Source: Prostheceraeus crozeri
Lineage: Eukaryota > Platyhelminthes > Polycladida > Euryleptidae
Assembly: GCA_907163375.1 (NCBI GenBank)
Contig: CAJQUW010014377.1
Location: 84,929-148,928 of the forward strand
Length of the DNA: 64,000 bases
Direction: 5' to 3'
Position numbers and translations under genes: made by a program. Below the pieces are notes generated by a model that saw only the letters and a list, made by a program, of their open reading frames with translations, did not search any database and had not been told where the DNA came from. Shown one piece after another: positions 1 to 12,836 of this stretch (its first letter is position 1; every line of letters begins with the position of its first letter).

Positions 1-2827
1 CAGGCTCTCGTATGAAATTCTAAAATTCCTGAGGGGTTTAATGAATGAGTGTCAAAAGACGACTAACAGGGAAGTATTATTTCCTCTCCAGGGAGACGAA
101 CTGAGGCTACTACCCTCCTGTGACCAGTGTAGCCAACCTCAGAGCAAGAAGGCTTGCCCCGAAGCTTTGCTTGTGCTAATTCGTAGGTCCTGAAGTCTTC
201 CTATGCCTGCACTGAATGGGTGACATATGCACAGTACTAACAACATCACAGAGTGCCTATAATGGTTCACTCTGCTTAGAATTTTTCGGCAAGAATCGCC
301 AAACTTTAGACGCACTGGTATTGCATAATTACGGCGTAAAAATCCTTTAGGGAAACACATCTGTGTCCTTTAATTCAAACGACGATGAGTTTTACTGAAA
401 AGCACAATCTCTTATTTCACCAAAACAAGCTGTTAAAATCGACAATGTGATATTTTGAAAAAAGAGTGACAGTAGGCTTGTGTAAGATATCTGATATTTT
501 GTAAGAAATGATGTGTTTTGTAGTTGTATGTTTTGCATATGGGGAGCCCAACTTGTTGATCTTGCAAAATTATTTAAACGCAGCTTTAATCCGGAAGGTC
601 TCGTCGACCACCACCGTCCTTTCGTTGATAATGACTCCAAGTGGTAGTCGAAAAGACCTTCAGGATTTAAGCGGCGTTTTTATAATTTTGCAGGATCAGC
701 GAGTCACGCTGCCCATATGGGAAACAGATCTGAGATTTCAGCTTGTCTGGAGTTCGTGTCCATTGCCTGAAAATTTAAAATTTCCTGTATATTCGTAGGC
801 CTACATATGCCCGAAAATTGTAGTCTTTGTGTACTTTTATTGCCTTCTTTTATCTCTCTTGATACCGTGTGTGCCAGAATCTCGACACGCATTTGTCTGA
901 CGCAATATGTGAACAGGTTTAGACTTCAAAAAAGATAAACAATGCTTGGTGAACTGAGTACAACAAATAAGTCAACAACATCATTTGAGCATTTTGGATA
1001 GTCGCATCTAAATACATTTACGAGTACTTCCTGTCCTACATATGTTTTTTGTCAATGATGTTCTAGACAAGTATGTGATAAGGTATGTAATTATTCCCTT
1101 GTCCAGTTAGGTACTTACTATTTCATATTGTCAAGGCTGTGACATACAATGCCAAAAAAGAGAAGCATTATGAACTAGGAATAATGATAGACTGCATGAG
1201 AGCTAAAAAATGATAGACGAAATTAAAATCGGATCCAACCAAACCATGCAAGTAGCCTGATAAATTTGAAAATTAAAGACATTCTTCATAGCTTTGATCT
1301 TCAATGCTGTCATGCTGTGATTTGTCTTTTCCATGCTCATCAAGCTACTTGTATGGTTTTGCCAGCAGTAATAGGTCTCCGATTTTAACTTCGTCTGTCA
1401 TTTCGCATGTAATGTTTCTATGACAATTCACTGTGTTGTTCACAAGGTGTCTCTGATTGGCGTTGTATGTCTGAACCTTGAAAAGCAGCACGGGATGCGA
1501 AAGAACGCGGGATAAAAATACATAATTAGCTGCAGATAAAGTTTTTGGGCTTCTCAGGGTGACGACCGAGCTCGGGAATATTGTCAGGGCCCGGAAATTA
1601 CCCTTAAATTTGAGCGAAATATGCAATTAGCTCTTAAATAACCCGGAACTACGATTTCGTACTGAATTTATTTTAACTGCGTTTAAGAGACATAGCTTCT
1701 TGATTTAAGCGACTTGCAGAGTGATTGTTAAGCTCACTAAATTTTACTCACTGTCAGCAGATTTCAATTGAATTAAGCAAGTAAATATGTTCGACAAATG
1801 CACTTGTATACCGTGCAACATCTAGATGACATGTCTATTTCACCAATTTGTAATTTCGCAATAGTCTCGTATTATGACACATTTTGCAACCTCTAATGAT
1901 GTAATTAAGATTGTGAGTCATACTGAAGCATCTTATCTATCAGCTCCAATTTGTGAGATATATATATATTTTTTTATTTGTGCACAACTTCGTTAGCAAT
2001 GAAGAATCCGCTTCTCATATGAAAGCTTTGCACCTGAGCATGAATTCCACAATATATCACTGTATAGCTCACCAACATCTACATTCACACCAATTTTGAG
2101 GAAAGCAATCAGACATATCATTCCAAACATCTTGCCACTTTTTAATAAGCTTTGCATCTGTGCAGCAAATGATGTTGTATATCAAACGTTGTAATCAAAA
2201 CAGATGTCATAGTAATACACGGATATTAGAAAAGCATATTTGGTTGATATGAAAATTAACCTGGAAATGTGATGAAAGCGCCCTGAAATAGCTCGGGAAT
2301 TTGAAGCTTGAGGTTCGGCCGCCACCCTGGTTTCCACGAAATTAATAATGTATTATGTTCAATAGTTGTAATGAACCTCGGGTTTGGGTTACTTTCGAGC
2401 AATTTTCTGGTTCAAGCACGACCTTCGGTGTCGGCTTCCTATCCTTTGGATATTTTTCGGGCTGAGTCATCGTTTTTTGCGACTGCTCACCTCTAGTTTG
2501 CATTGATTTCTATTACATGTTGAAGGCATGTTGGTAGGTCTTATGTTACGAAGACCTACGTCATATATTTAGAGGACTTTGGCAATGGTTGCGTGGCTAT
2601 GAATAGCAGTTTATAACGTAATTTCTGTGTCCAGGGAGCGCTTGTGTGCCCAATGAGCGTTTTATTGCTTGATCTTTTATAGGCCTGTGTGACTCAAATT
2701 TTTTTTAAATGCCTGTCAGGCCTACTCAAGAATGTTTTTAATGCACTAAAAAACCAAAGTAAATCCCATTTAATCTGAGGTTATCATATTCAAAATCAAC
2801 TTATCGACGTTTTCGGTTGCTTTCCAG
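1..2827. other. Left flank and intron of the RBBP6-like gene; no gene seen
   Basis: No open frame here resembles a protein I recognise, and no RNA gene was found. Position 2827 is the last base of a splice acceptor (pyrimidine-rich TTGCTTTCCAG), so at least the right part is intron of the RBBP6-like gene. The DWNN and zinc-knuckle exons that precede the RING exon in this family are not visible here and probably lie left of the window. Confidence 0.6.
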
Positions 2828-3407
2828 AGATGCATATGCTGCTGGTAAAAAAGAGAAGAAACCTTTCTCCGAAGAGGAGAATCCTGCATATATACCAGTA
2901 GAGCGCAAGCCTGTGGATGAGATAGTGTGTCCTCTTTGTAAGCAAGTAATGCGCAGCGCTGTTTTTATTTCATGTTGCGGTAACAGTTATTGTCGAGAGT
3001 GTCTTTCGGATTATGTGTTCAATACGGACGTGAAGGGATGTGGTCGATGCCCGAACTGTAATTCAGAGGTTCTGAACGCTGATAGTTTTGTTCCTAACCC
3101 CACTCTCAGAGATATGGTTTACAAGTTCAATTGTGGTGCTGTAAACCTGCTAACACAAACAATGCCGACTACTGCTGCACAGAAGGATCCTCCTTTACGG
3201 GCAACTGTACAAAAAGAACCATCAGTAGCACCGTCAGTTATAGAAGAAAAGGAATCGGAATCAACTAGTGCAAAGGTAGCAGAGTTGGATGCACCTACAG
3301 CTTCTCCACCTGTTGTTACTGTAGTCACTGAGGGTGACATAACCACCTCCAGTTGTGAAGACAATCGTGTGGCTGTCGCTCGAGTATCACCAGTTTCGGA
3401 CAGAGAT
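2828..3407 (+). CDS. RBBP6: RBBP6/Snama-like E3 ubiquitin ligase, RING-finger exon
   Basis: This exon encodes the RING/U-box-like domain of the RBBP6 (retinoblastoma-binding protein 6; Drosophila Snama) family, nuclear E3 ubiquitin ligases linked to p53/Rb control and mRNA 3' processing. It opens with DAYAAGKKEKKPF, matching the conserved stretch just before the RING in the family. The zinc ligands follow: VCPLCKQVM, CCGNSYCRECL, then CGRCPNC, and after them the family-typical NADSFVPNPTLRDMVYKF. The rest of the exon is Ser/Thr/Val-rich and low in complexity. It is bounded by an AG acceptor at 2826-2827 and a GTAAGT donor at 3408. The first base completes a codon begun in the previous exon and the exon ends on a codon boundary. 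The frame stays open to a stop at 3507-3509, so retention of the intron would truncate the protein. The family call rests on recalled family features, not on an alignment. Confidence 0.9.
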
Positions 3408-4656
3408 GTAAGTATGAAGAACAATGTTATTACAACATCGATTACTGAGACTAGCAATGCACCGGAAATTCGTTTGCATCATTTAGCAAAATGCTACATT
3501 TCGCAGTGATCACAAAAAGCACATGCGAGCAATTGATTGAGATCATTATAAAATAATTATCATTTGTTGTAATATTTGATTACTGTTTTCTTCATTGCAA
3601 AATTTCTAGAAGAAGTTTTTGAATTAATCAAATGAATATATTGATTAATTGAGTTCTTTTCATGAAATGTCTAGTAATGATAAACGAATTTTCATGGTTA
3701 CTGAAAAGTAGATATTCAGCAATCGCGTTTTCCTTGATGTCCGAGGTTGGCTGGACTCCACAAAATTTACTGTCCGGCCGAAGCGGAAGTCCGCTGCACC
3801 TCTACCTAATGTATCATTTGAGGACAATACTGCTGCTGATCTTTGTTAAGGTTGCATTGCTTATTTAATTTAAATTATATTTCAGAAGCTTACTCAAAAA
3901 CTATGGCAAACATTGTTAATTAATTTGTTGATGTACTTATGAACTTCATTAATATTGATTTCGACAAAGTATTTGAACTCATGAGCGGTATGATTGTAAA
4001 TTCTTCATGAATGTGTATGTATCTTGTAATTAAGTAGCTAGCTATGTATGATACATGGATTTGATAGCAATGTGTAAAACACTTATTTGAGCACAACTAA
4101 AAGGTAAGACAATTCTTTATTTGTTCTTTGAAGATGATGTAAATGCTACTGATTGTAGTTGCATATTTATTTGTGCTTTGATAATTGTGATACTGAGATA
4201 TTCATAGGGAAACGCAGTGTCTGACTTATCATAAATGAATTGAATCATAACAAGTAATGTCAAATGATTATGAAATTTGATCAGCATTGTCAACAACGAA
4301 AAATTATGTGATTTATGAATGCTTCATTCATAGTTTAAATAGAAATCGAGATCAACCTATAGAGTTATCGTGTGGAATTTTTACTTCTATTGGATTTCTC
4401 TTTTTTTTGACGCGAAAAAACGTGTAGAATTTCAGTTGCGTGGACGATGTTCGTCTTGATCATTCGACGTATTAGCTCTTTTGAGTCGAATTTATCAGCT
4501 AGGCTTTAGCGGGGTATATGTTTCTTCGAAGAACGATTCAACTCAGTTCTAGGAGTTATCCTAGAAGTTTTAGACGTTTTCTCGTTACATCATTAATTCG
4601 TGTTTTAATCAAATCGACATTTCACCAGAGTTGCTAACAGAAATTTTTCTATGTAG
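3408..4656 (+). other. Intron of the RBBP6-like gene; nothing else seen
   Basis: The intron is bounded by GTAAGT at 3408 and TTTTTCTATGTAG ending at 4656, phase 0. It is AT-rich and I see no coding frame, repeat array or RNA gene in it. Confidence 0.7.
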
Positions 4657-5353
4657 GAGTTAACTTTCGAAAAGGATAAGGAGAAAGACACAACCGCAAT
4701 TCGTGGCCCTTTTGTTGATGGAAGGCGAGTCTTAAAGCCAAAACCTCCGCCAGAAGTTGTCCTTGTTCGTCGTTCAGAAACTTTGAAAAGTGATCTTGAT
4801 CCTATTGGTAAATCAACTGTAAGTGAAGAAGGAGGGAAGCCTGAGACTGATGGTAAAGAGCCTGAAGTTGAAATTGATCTTGGCGTTGATGAAGTGACAG
4901 ATACTTTCTTTGACGAGGATTGTGATCCCAAAGAAACTAAAAGTGAGGATCCCGATGAAGGTCCAAAGATGGAGCAGGACGGAACTGTGTCCCCCGCTCT
5001 TTCAAAGACTGAATCGGTTACTCACTCTCAAGAAGACGCCTCCGAAATACAAGTTGTAAGATCTTTGCGAACAAGAGTATTCGATTCAGTGCCGAGCAGC
5101 AGAGTGCGAGAATGGGCAGATCTACCTCATAGAAAGCATGGTGGACCACCTGCAGAACCTCGTTCGAATCTGGGATCACCTAGGTCAAAGCCGATCAGGT
5201 CTGGGGGTCATCGATATCCTACGTCGGGACAGAGTTCGTCGAGAGAAGTGCTTTCTAAACAATCACAACATGTGACTTTACCTCCAGCAACGGTATCCCT
5301 TCCAACAACCAATTACTCCCGACCAACTGCTTCGGTTCCGCCGTACCAGCTTG
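4657..5353 (+). CDS. RBBP6: RBBP6-like gene, acidic/proline-rich exon
   Basis: A 697-bp exon is joined in phase 0 to the RING exon. It begins ELTFEKDKEKDTTAIRG and then carries VLKPKPPPEVVLVRRSE, an acidic stretch (EVEIDLGVDEVTDTFFDED) and a Ser/Pro/Arg-rich tail. No folded domain is recognisable. Disordered acidic and proline-rich linkers between the RING and the RS-like region are usual in the family. The donor is GTAAGT at 5354, leaving phase 1, which fits the first two bases of the next exon at 15554. The assignment to this gene rests on strand, phase and position rather than on residue conservation. Confidence 0.78.
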
Positions 5354-6465
5354 GTAAGTAAATTATTCTCTACTGATTAGTGTGTGCAGATTTCACTCCC
5401 AAACATAAGCTATACTACTAATGCTGCTGCTTTGAGCGTTGTAATGCTTAAAGTCCGGATGCCTTTCCTACCAACTTCCGGTGACACTTTCGGAACTCGC
5501 CAAGCAGTCAATCACTGTGCCACGGAGACTAAAGGGCTATAGTGAAATACTTTACAACCAGCGGCTGAGGGTCAAAATCATCGCTGTGTCCAAAAAGATC
5601 GATCATTACCGATTATTCCTTCGAATAATGATAATTAGTTGGAAATAGGTGTTCACAGTGGCAAGACAGCGAGGGTCACGCATACAAATGAGTGTCATGA
5701 GTCATAAGTTGTTTATTGCCAAAAAAGTTTTGGACAAACATGAACCAGATAAACATAACGATAAAACATGGTAACATAGGAAAAAACGAAATTTACACAT
5801 CAACAGGAATGCAAGGTGGCGAATGGCAGATTTCATTATCTGAAAATCTTCAGAGATTTGTTACAATATGATTGCATCTTTGCTCGATGCACAATTATAT
5901 TCGAATCATTGTTCAAACGCTAACATACATTCATTATCGGAAGTACAATTTTTTCAATGATATGAGTATGTACAATCTAACTTAGCTGTCTCATATCCTA
6001 AAAGTCTTCCCAATTATTAAGTATTATTAAGATGAGGCGAACCGACCAAGGTGCATCAATATATATCAAAATCATATTTGCAAGAAGACAAAGTGTTAAC
6101 TATAGAGTAGAAAAAATGTCTTACCTGTAATGATAGAATTATAAATCCTGAAAATGTCTGGAAAGTTGTTGATCAGCTCACCTCGATGTCGTTGATATTG
6201 ATGGATAAAGTTGCAAGTGGATTTTGAGGTTGATGCAGTTCATTATAAATCGAACTGAATAGTTGTCATGATGCAATTTGTTGTTTCGACAATAAAGATA
6301 ATAAACATTTCATTTCATCGTCTGCATTTGCATAGAAATATATCTGATTTCCCTTGATCTATTACTAAACAAATTCAATTGTTTCAATTGCTTCAATTGC
6401 TTAGGCATTAATCCATTCATGATAACATAGAAATTTGTTCTATCTACATCAATCACAAATGGTAC
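5354..6465 (+). other. Intron sequence, no gene seen
   Basis: This is the left part of the 10.2-kb intron between the exons ending at 5353 and starting at 15554. I recognise no coding frame or RNA gene. Confidence 0.6.
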
Positions 6466-6592
6466 TTGATTGTAGTTGGAAAGAGCCAATATAGAATGAT
6501 GGTGGTTTTATTTTCTTTTTCTGAAATTAATTATAAGAAAAAGAAAATAAAACCGCCATCATTCTATATTGGCTCTATGCAACTACAATCAA
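6466..6592. repeat. Near-perfect palindrome, about 55-bp arms (hairpin MITE-like)
   Basis: The arm starting TTGATTGTAGTTGGAAAGAG at 6466 is repeated in inverse orientation ending CTACAATCAA at 6592. The centre is a short AT loop near 6524-6540. The arms differ at only a few sites, mainly near the outer end. Such structures are usually small non-autonomous DNA elements or recent inverted duplications. No clear target duplication was identified. Confidence 0.8.
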
Positions 6593-9500
6593 ATAATGAA
6601 AAATAGCCAAGACATTATATTCAAAACAAATGGTACTGTTTCATTTTTTATCACAGCGTATTTCGTCGTACACTACAATAAAATGGAACAGATCTTCATT
6701 ATAAACTTCTCATGACTCTTTCTATTACCAACGTCCTATTTCAACCTCTAGATCACTGTTACCACTTCTTAATTTCAAGAATTCGGAAACAGCATTACTA
6801 TGAAAATTTGGATAAGGTTTCATTTGACATTCAAATCTGCATAATTCCAAGTAATCTAATCCCTTGCTACTATTTTTGGCACTTTGTATTTATTGTTCTC
6901 TGAAAAAATGCTGTAATCTTGAGACAATAATCTTAAGAATGCCTGTCGACAAAAATGCGCTGATCGCTGGAAAGAACCAATCCATTGTCCATTTTGGTCC
7001 CAAATATAATCGAATATTGTCCATTTTGGTCCCAAAATTAATAAACAGTGGCCCGTCAGTCTTCAATTTTTCAAATATGAACGATTCAGGTCATAATGAT
7101 GAATTAATCTATTCATATACCAAACAATCAAAAGGAAGAGAGTTAGGAACTAGCACATAAGGACACTGACATCTCATGGTTTCCTTTTATATTAGTTAAT
7201 CAGCTTCTTCGGTTTCGGAATCAAGCTAACAAATTGATCGGGCAAGTAAGACTGATTATCCATCATACGCAGGATTTGAGCTGATATATCAGAAATTGTG
7301 TAATTAGGAAGACCGAAATAATAGAGATAAGAGCAAATAGTTTAATTCGCAAAGAAAATGTTCCTGATGTTGCCCATGCATAATTGATAACTGCAGTGAA
7401 GAGCATGAATCTCAGAGCATGTAAACCAACAGGGTATCTTATTGTTGTCATATTGTTGACTTTCACCATTAAAAATTGAAAGGAAATGAGCCATTCAGGA
7501 TATCGAGAGAAAGCATGAATAACAAGATGGATGTAGCATATATAAAAGAAAAAATGCGACTTTTGTAAGACCGTTACTTTAATTTATTTCCAAATTTTCG
7601 GTGTGCACCTTCTTCGGGGAAGCAAAATTGGAAAAGAGACAAATCAGTTCAACAGATGTTTGCGAAAACATTTTAAAAAATTATAAGATATTAACTGGAG
7701 ATATCATTGCATGTAAAAGGACATAGTTTTCTACAGCATAAATGCATACGTAAAATGGAAGCCTCTCAGAGGCAGTGATCCCTAGATAGTGAAAATATGC
7801 TAACTAGGGTCCCTACCGCAAACCTACCGTCTATGGTAGGTGTACACATGTAATGCAGCATTTGTACATGTAAATATTTTGAAAGAGAAAAATGAGATAT
7901 TCGATTTTCGTCTTATTTTGTACGTTCATTAGCTGTTGTTGAGGTCTTTTCTTAATTTATTATTCTTCTACAATTCTTCTTGTTGCTGTGTTGATGATTC
8001 GTCTATGCCAAATTTACCATCGAATTATATTTGATACAACCTCGTGTGAAGAATGCTCAACTCAGATTTTAAAAGATCAAGGCTGCGCACATGGAAGAAG
8101 ATGGCCTACTTGATGACCTCTATAAAATTAAGCCTGCTTTTTGCATCGGGATTTCATGCCAATGATGACTCAAAGAGTCATGACTGCATCCACTATAGCA
8201 ATCCCAAAACTCAAATTCAATTTTAAATTTTCAAAACCTGTCCTCGAATTCTTGAATAAAAACTTGTTTACTCCAGCGGAAGCAATTAAGTCGAGCATTT
8301 TTCTGAAGCATTTATCGGCTTGTCGAGTTGGTTATTTACAGAACCGTGGTCGTAGCGACGAGTATACGATATGTATAGTAGTCAGTAGCTACCCGGCAAG
8401 AAAACTTTGAACACAGCATGACCAACATGACTCCTGAGCATGAAAAAATTAGTGCTACTTCTGATTTTATGACGAGTAGGTCACACAATGGCTTTCCTCT
8501 TTTATTTGCTGATTTGGAGGTTTTCTAGTGTGCGATCTATCATGTTCGAATAAAAATGAAAACTTTCAGGATCTACTACAAGGATGATGAGGGAGTTACA
8601 ATGCTTGAGAGTTACATAATAATTCAATTGCATGAATTTATAGAATTTAGTTTAATAGAATTAATATCATTCTATTAATTAATAGAATTAATAGTTTCGA
8701 TGCAAGACATTCGTATCCAAGTGCGCACGATTAACATCGGAGTTATTGACTATTTAGTCTTTCATAAATTTGAGCATCCGTATCGCACTGTGTAATTTTT
8801 TGTTTACTGAATTATCAAATATTTCTTTTGTTGCAAGTCTACGATTTCACTATCTAGCTCTTAGTGGCTTATACGCAATTATTCTGCATTTAGAATAATA
8901 TTTGATTTATTTAGAAGTTTCTAAATAATATCTAGAAATTCTCATTTCATATTTTATTAAATTACCAAATTTACTCATCTAATGGTAGTTAATACTGCAT
9001 AGAATATCTCACATGTCAATCAATGATTTCACCTTCAATTGTAAGTAATGGCAGTGCTTTAAAGTTAGTAGCCAAATTATTTCAAGTTTTATGAGAAATT
9101 TGGACATCCCCAGTTCGGCCTGACATATGGTTGTGATTTTACCAGAGGACCTGTCTGAGATAGGTTCGTGAACCTATATTCAGCAATGTTATATTAGCGG
9201 TGAACACTAATAAAAATCATACAAAATCGTACATGGATCATGTGCAATCATCGATATTTGAATGAAAAAATTGATTTCATGAGTCTCATTTCTTGTCAGA
9301 CAGTTTTTCGGAACCGAGATAGTTGAGAAGCCGCTACATGTCAGTGTCCTTCGCTATTCATTGGACATAGTTGTTGTTTGTGAGCTATGTTTGTGTATGA
9401 AAATGACTTTTTTTTAACAATTTAGCTAACTTCAAGGTCGCTGAAGCATCTGAAAAAAATATCGAATCGAGCTGATATTTCACAGGTGCGAAGCTCATAC

Positions 9501-9679
9501 GTATACTTTACTAAATGTGGGGGGTTTGAGATTTAAACGAGGATGTCACTTTGTGAGTAGCATTTTCAAAAGTAGAATGAAAATAGGCAATTTTCGCAAC
9601 TTTGGCTAATTTCAAGGATCTTGCGGCACCAGAGAAAATTATCGTATCGAATTTGTGGATGGTATCATTTTATGCACTT
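6593..9679 (+). other. Intron sequence with minor repeats, no gene
   Basis: No protein or RNA gene is recognisable. Minor structure: a short direct repeat TTGTCCATTTTGGTCCCAAA occurs twice near 6986-7037; an AT palindromic stretch lies near 8640-8695; and a degenerate duplication of about 190 bp (TAGCTAACTTCAAGG near 9424, TGGCTAATTTCAAGG near 9604) precedes the LINE fragment. Confidence 0.55.
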
Positions 9680-10541
9680 ACTTACTTATACTTATGCGTT
9701 TAACGTCCGTTTTCTCCGACTTCTTAGGGTTGGACGATTCTTCCCAATGCTGTGGATCGCAGAGCGCCAGCGTTGACGATCGTTGGCGTCATCCGGTTTG
9801 ATACCATTCTGCTTGAGATCCACACATTCTGACATTAGCTTCGAGCCACACATCCACCTTACCATGCGCATTTCCACCCTCTCCAGATGTTGCTGACTGT
9901 CCACTTTCAGAACCCATGTGTCGCTTCCGTATATCATACCTTTCCGGACACAGGCATCATATGCTCTTCCTTTCATGTGGAGGGACGGAGCACGTGAGGT
10001 GAGGAAAGGCATCAACGCCTTGCAGATTGCCCAGCCGCATCGAATTCTTCAATTGACAGCAGCATCTATTCCACCACCTGCCTCTAGTTCGTCGTCAAGA
10101 TGGGAGGAGCGTGAAACTATCTCAAACTCGTCACGTTTAACCAACAGGTGTGCAGGCTAAGGACGTTCTATCACTTGGCCTCTGCATCGCTTACACTTGA
10201 ACGTGGAACTCATATGCTGTAGTCGTAGACTACCGCTGATGCCACTACATTTACGGTGGACCCAGAGAGCACATTGAATGCATCTTATTGAATTTTGGCC
10301 AACCCCTAGTTTACATATCGCACACGGGAACTTTCCTGATGGCTCTGCCTCACTACCATCCACTGACGAAATGATTACTTTTGATTTGAACGCATTAACT
10401 TTCAGTCCTTTCTCTACGAGTCCGTACTTCCATTCTGAAATCTTTTGCTCTAGTCTTTCTTCACTCTCTGCCACAAAGGCGATGTCGTCAGCATATAGCA
10501 CATCCCAAGGCAAAGCACATGATCACAAAATGCGGGGTTGA
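9680..10541 (-). mobile_element. Truncated non-LTR retrotransposon (RT C-terminal part)
   Basis: On the minus strand two in-frame pieces (10513-10157 and 10015-9692), separated only by stop codons, encode the end of a non-LTR reverse transcriptase. The catalytic motif VLYADDIAFV is followed by a PHD-like Cys finger (CAICKLGVGQNSIRCIQC...WVHRKCSG), as in a common invertebrate LINE lineage, and then IYGSDTWVLKV and RMVRWMCG. The 3' end near 9680 has a TAAG-type tandem tail. The 5' part with endonuclease and RT fingers is missing, so the copy is dead on arrival and decayed. The exact clade cannot be given. Confidence 0.8.
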
Positions 10542-10641
10542 GACTTTGATCTTTAGAAATGGACCATCTATATAATAATATGATTTGTTGGTGCCCAATA
10601 TATCGAGAAAAGAAAACAATTCACACAATGTGCTTCATTTT

Positions 10642-10664
10642 GTTTCAAAGACTTCCTCAGGTGT
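10642..10664 (-). other. Hammerhead-ribozyme-like core motif in foldback arm (tentative)
   Basis: Read on the minus strand the segment is ACACCTGAGGAAGTCTTTGAAAC, in which CTGAGGA and GAAAC resemble the two halves of a hammerhead core (CUGANGA...GAAA). The stretch between them would be a very short, weak stem II. Such minimal hammerheads are known from Penelope-like elements and retrozymes. Flanking stems I and III were not confirmed, so this could be chance. Confidence 0.3.
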
Positions 10665-11996
10665 AACACGAGGGCGGGAATGGAATCACTGAAATACATT
10701 GATCAACAACGTTCAGTAAAATGGTTAAGTCACAGCAAAAGCAATAATAAAATCAATACTGTCAAAACACGTACATCAATTCAATAGATAGCCACTCGTA
10801 AAAGATCCATAATCAAGTCATCTGTATAAAGTGCAAAATTAAAGCGCATATGAAAGAATGAGTTCCAGTCCTTCGCTTCTCGATTTGTAAGGTACTGTCT
10901 GCGTCTTCCGAGTGACGAATTTACTTCAAATCAGTGACGTATGTATTGTTTTATTGACACGGCACTTTAGACACATGACTTGATTTTGGATCTTTTACCG
11001 GTTGCTGTCAATTGAATTGATGCACGTGTTTTATAATTTTATTATTGCTTTTGTTGTGACTTAGCCATTTTCAGGGTGTCCGCGCCCCTGGAAAACCTGG
11101 AATATGATTGATCCTGGAAATTAAAGGAACCTGGAAGAACCTGGAAATTGATTGATCCTGGATAACGTGAAGTTAAGTTACCTAGTGAAATTCCACTAGC
11201 TGCTAATGCACTCAACATATTTTAATGGTGTGAGTTTATATGAGTGATTTTATCTTTATAAATTTTATAGAGTGAAATCTTTTTAATACTTTGTTATATC
11301 CTGACATATCTTCAATAAAGTATTCAATTATCACAATTTGTTTTTATTTGATAACAATGTACTGAAAGAGTGGGTCTTCATGCCGCATTATCTTTAATTA
11401 AATTGTATGTTTGCATGTGTATTATTATGTTTAATATCAGTGTTTACTCCATATCTGTGATTATGTACACTAGCTAAATCCCTTCTGCATGCATAAATCT
11501 ATTATAATTCAGTTATGAATATGATCACAGACAAAAAACACTATCCTGTATTTTTAACAATAGAATTGTTTGAATTACGTTCAGAGCTTAATTGTTTGCA
11601 TTAAGTATTCTAGCTAGACCATCGTTTGACTTGTATTTGCCAATGTGATTATGATAGTTTCATGATAATGGATACTGTCAATTGTAAACTTTCCCTACGC
11701 TTAAAAAAAGCCGAACGTAGTCTTCTTACATCCAACGCAACGCGCATGATTAAAGCTATGATAGGTATCACCTACTAAACCTAATGACTCCTGATGAGCT
11801 AGTTTTGTTGGAGAGTGCCACAAATAAAAGTCTTAGGGAAGAAATATGCTAGGGCTACACTTGAACCTAATATATTTCACTGATTACAACTATGCATCCA
11901 AGAAGAAGAGAAACTTGATTTTTGGATTATTTAATCATTTTTAATGTTTTTCCTTAATTGTACATAATTAGACCATCCTTTCTTTCAGAAAGATTA

Positions 11997-12587
11997 ATGC
12001 CGAAAGGACAATCCAAGACTTCCTTCAACCCACTCTGGTGCCACCGGTCTGAGTGCTCAGAATGGCTCCAGCGCGGTAAAACTCTGTTCAATGAATTTTG
12101 TGAAGTTTGTCAGAAAGACTTTGATGTCTCGAATATGGGTTTTCAAGCCGTAAGAAGCCATGCTGGCGGAAAGAAGCATTTAGATTTGTGCAAGATTATA
12201 AAGCAGACGAGTTCTTTAGGATCAGGTTCGAAAGGTGAACAACGTTGTGATAAATATGCAACTGATCCTACTGTACAATGTCACGATGTTTCCGACTTTG
12301 TAATTGATAAAGAAGTCTCTGAAGCAGAAATAATTTGGATTTTGAACATGATCATGTCTAAAAGTAGTTTTCGCTCCTCTGACAAAATCGTGAAAATTTT
12401 CAGTCACATGTTCAAAAAGTCACCCGTCGCGCATCAGATGTCTCTTGGTAGAGATAAAGTCAGCTATTCTATAGTGTATGGATTAGCTCCTTATTTTCAA
12501 GGACAATTGATACAATCTTTGAAATCTCCGAACTGTTATGTTATTTGTTTCGACGAGTATATGTTTTGCAATCGAATTTATTTCTAA
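11997..12587 (+). pseudogene. hAT-like transposase, N-terminal fragment
   Basis: The frame starts at ATG 11997 (MPKGQSKTSFNPLW). It shows a zinc-finger-like segment (FCEVCQKDF...HAGGKKHLDLC), as in BED-type or related N-terminal fingers of animal hAT transposases, and then the motif SEAEIIWILNMIM. It ends soon after CYVICFDEY, which resembles the stretch around the first catalytic Asp. About two thirds of a normal transposase is missing after that point. The mRNA may start further upstream, since an acceptor-like TTTCTTTCAG precedes the ATG. Confidence 0.7.
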
Positions 12588-12608
12588 CGAAGGATCTTTT
12601 AATTTCAG

Positions 12609-12836
12609 GCAGAAAAAGATGAACTTTTTAAAAAGAAAATACGATTGGAGAATGAGGTAACGATGCTGGAGAAAGAAGCCAATGATCTGGCCCTTGAGAC
12701 TGAGACAAAGCGTGAATTCCTCTTCCTCTCAAAATCGAATGCAATCAGAGAAGCGGCATGCGGGAAGAGAAAAGAAGTACAGGAAGTACAGGACAACATC
12801 ATATCAGTCAATGATGAGATCAAGAATTTACAGTAA
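12609..12836 (+). pseudogene. hAT-like transposase, C-terminal coiled-coil remnant
   Basis: An acceptor-like TTTAATTTCAG ending at 12608 precedes an open frame of about 75 codons (AEKDELFKKKIRLENEV ... EIKNLQ) that is strongly charged and heptad-like. A tail of this kind (…FLSKSNAIREAACGKR…) is found at the C-terminus of the same animal transposase group, so I read this as the 3' end of the gene left after an internal deletion. It could instead be a small exon with its own use, but nothing supports that. Confidence 0.6.

Noticed and set aside
508..798. 96-residue plus-strand frame and nearby short frames as genes
   Set aside because: No recognisable motif, no splice context, and composition like the surrounding intron.
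9918..10541. Plus-strand frames over the LINE fragment
   Set aside because: Shadows of the minus-strand reverse transcriptase, which has clear motifs.
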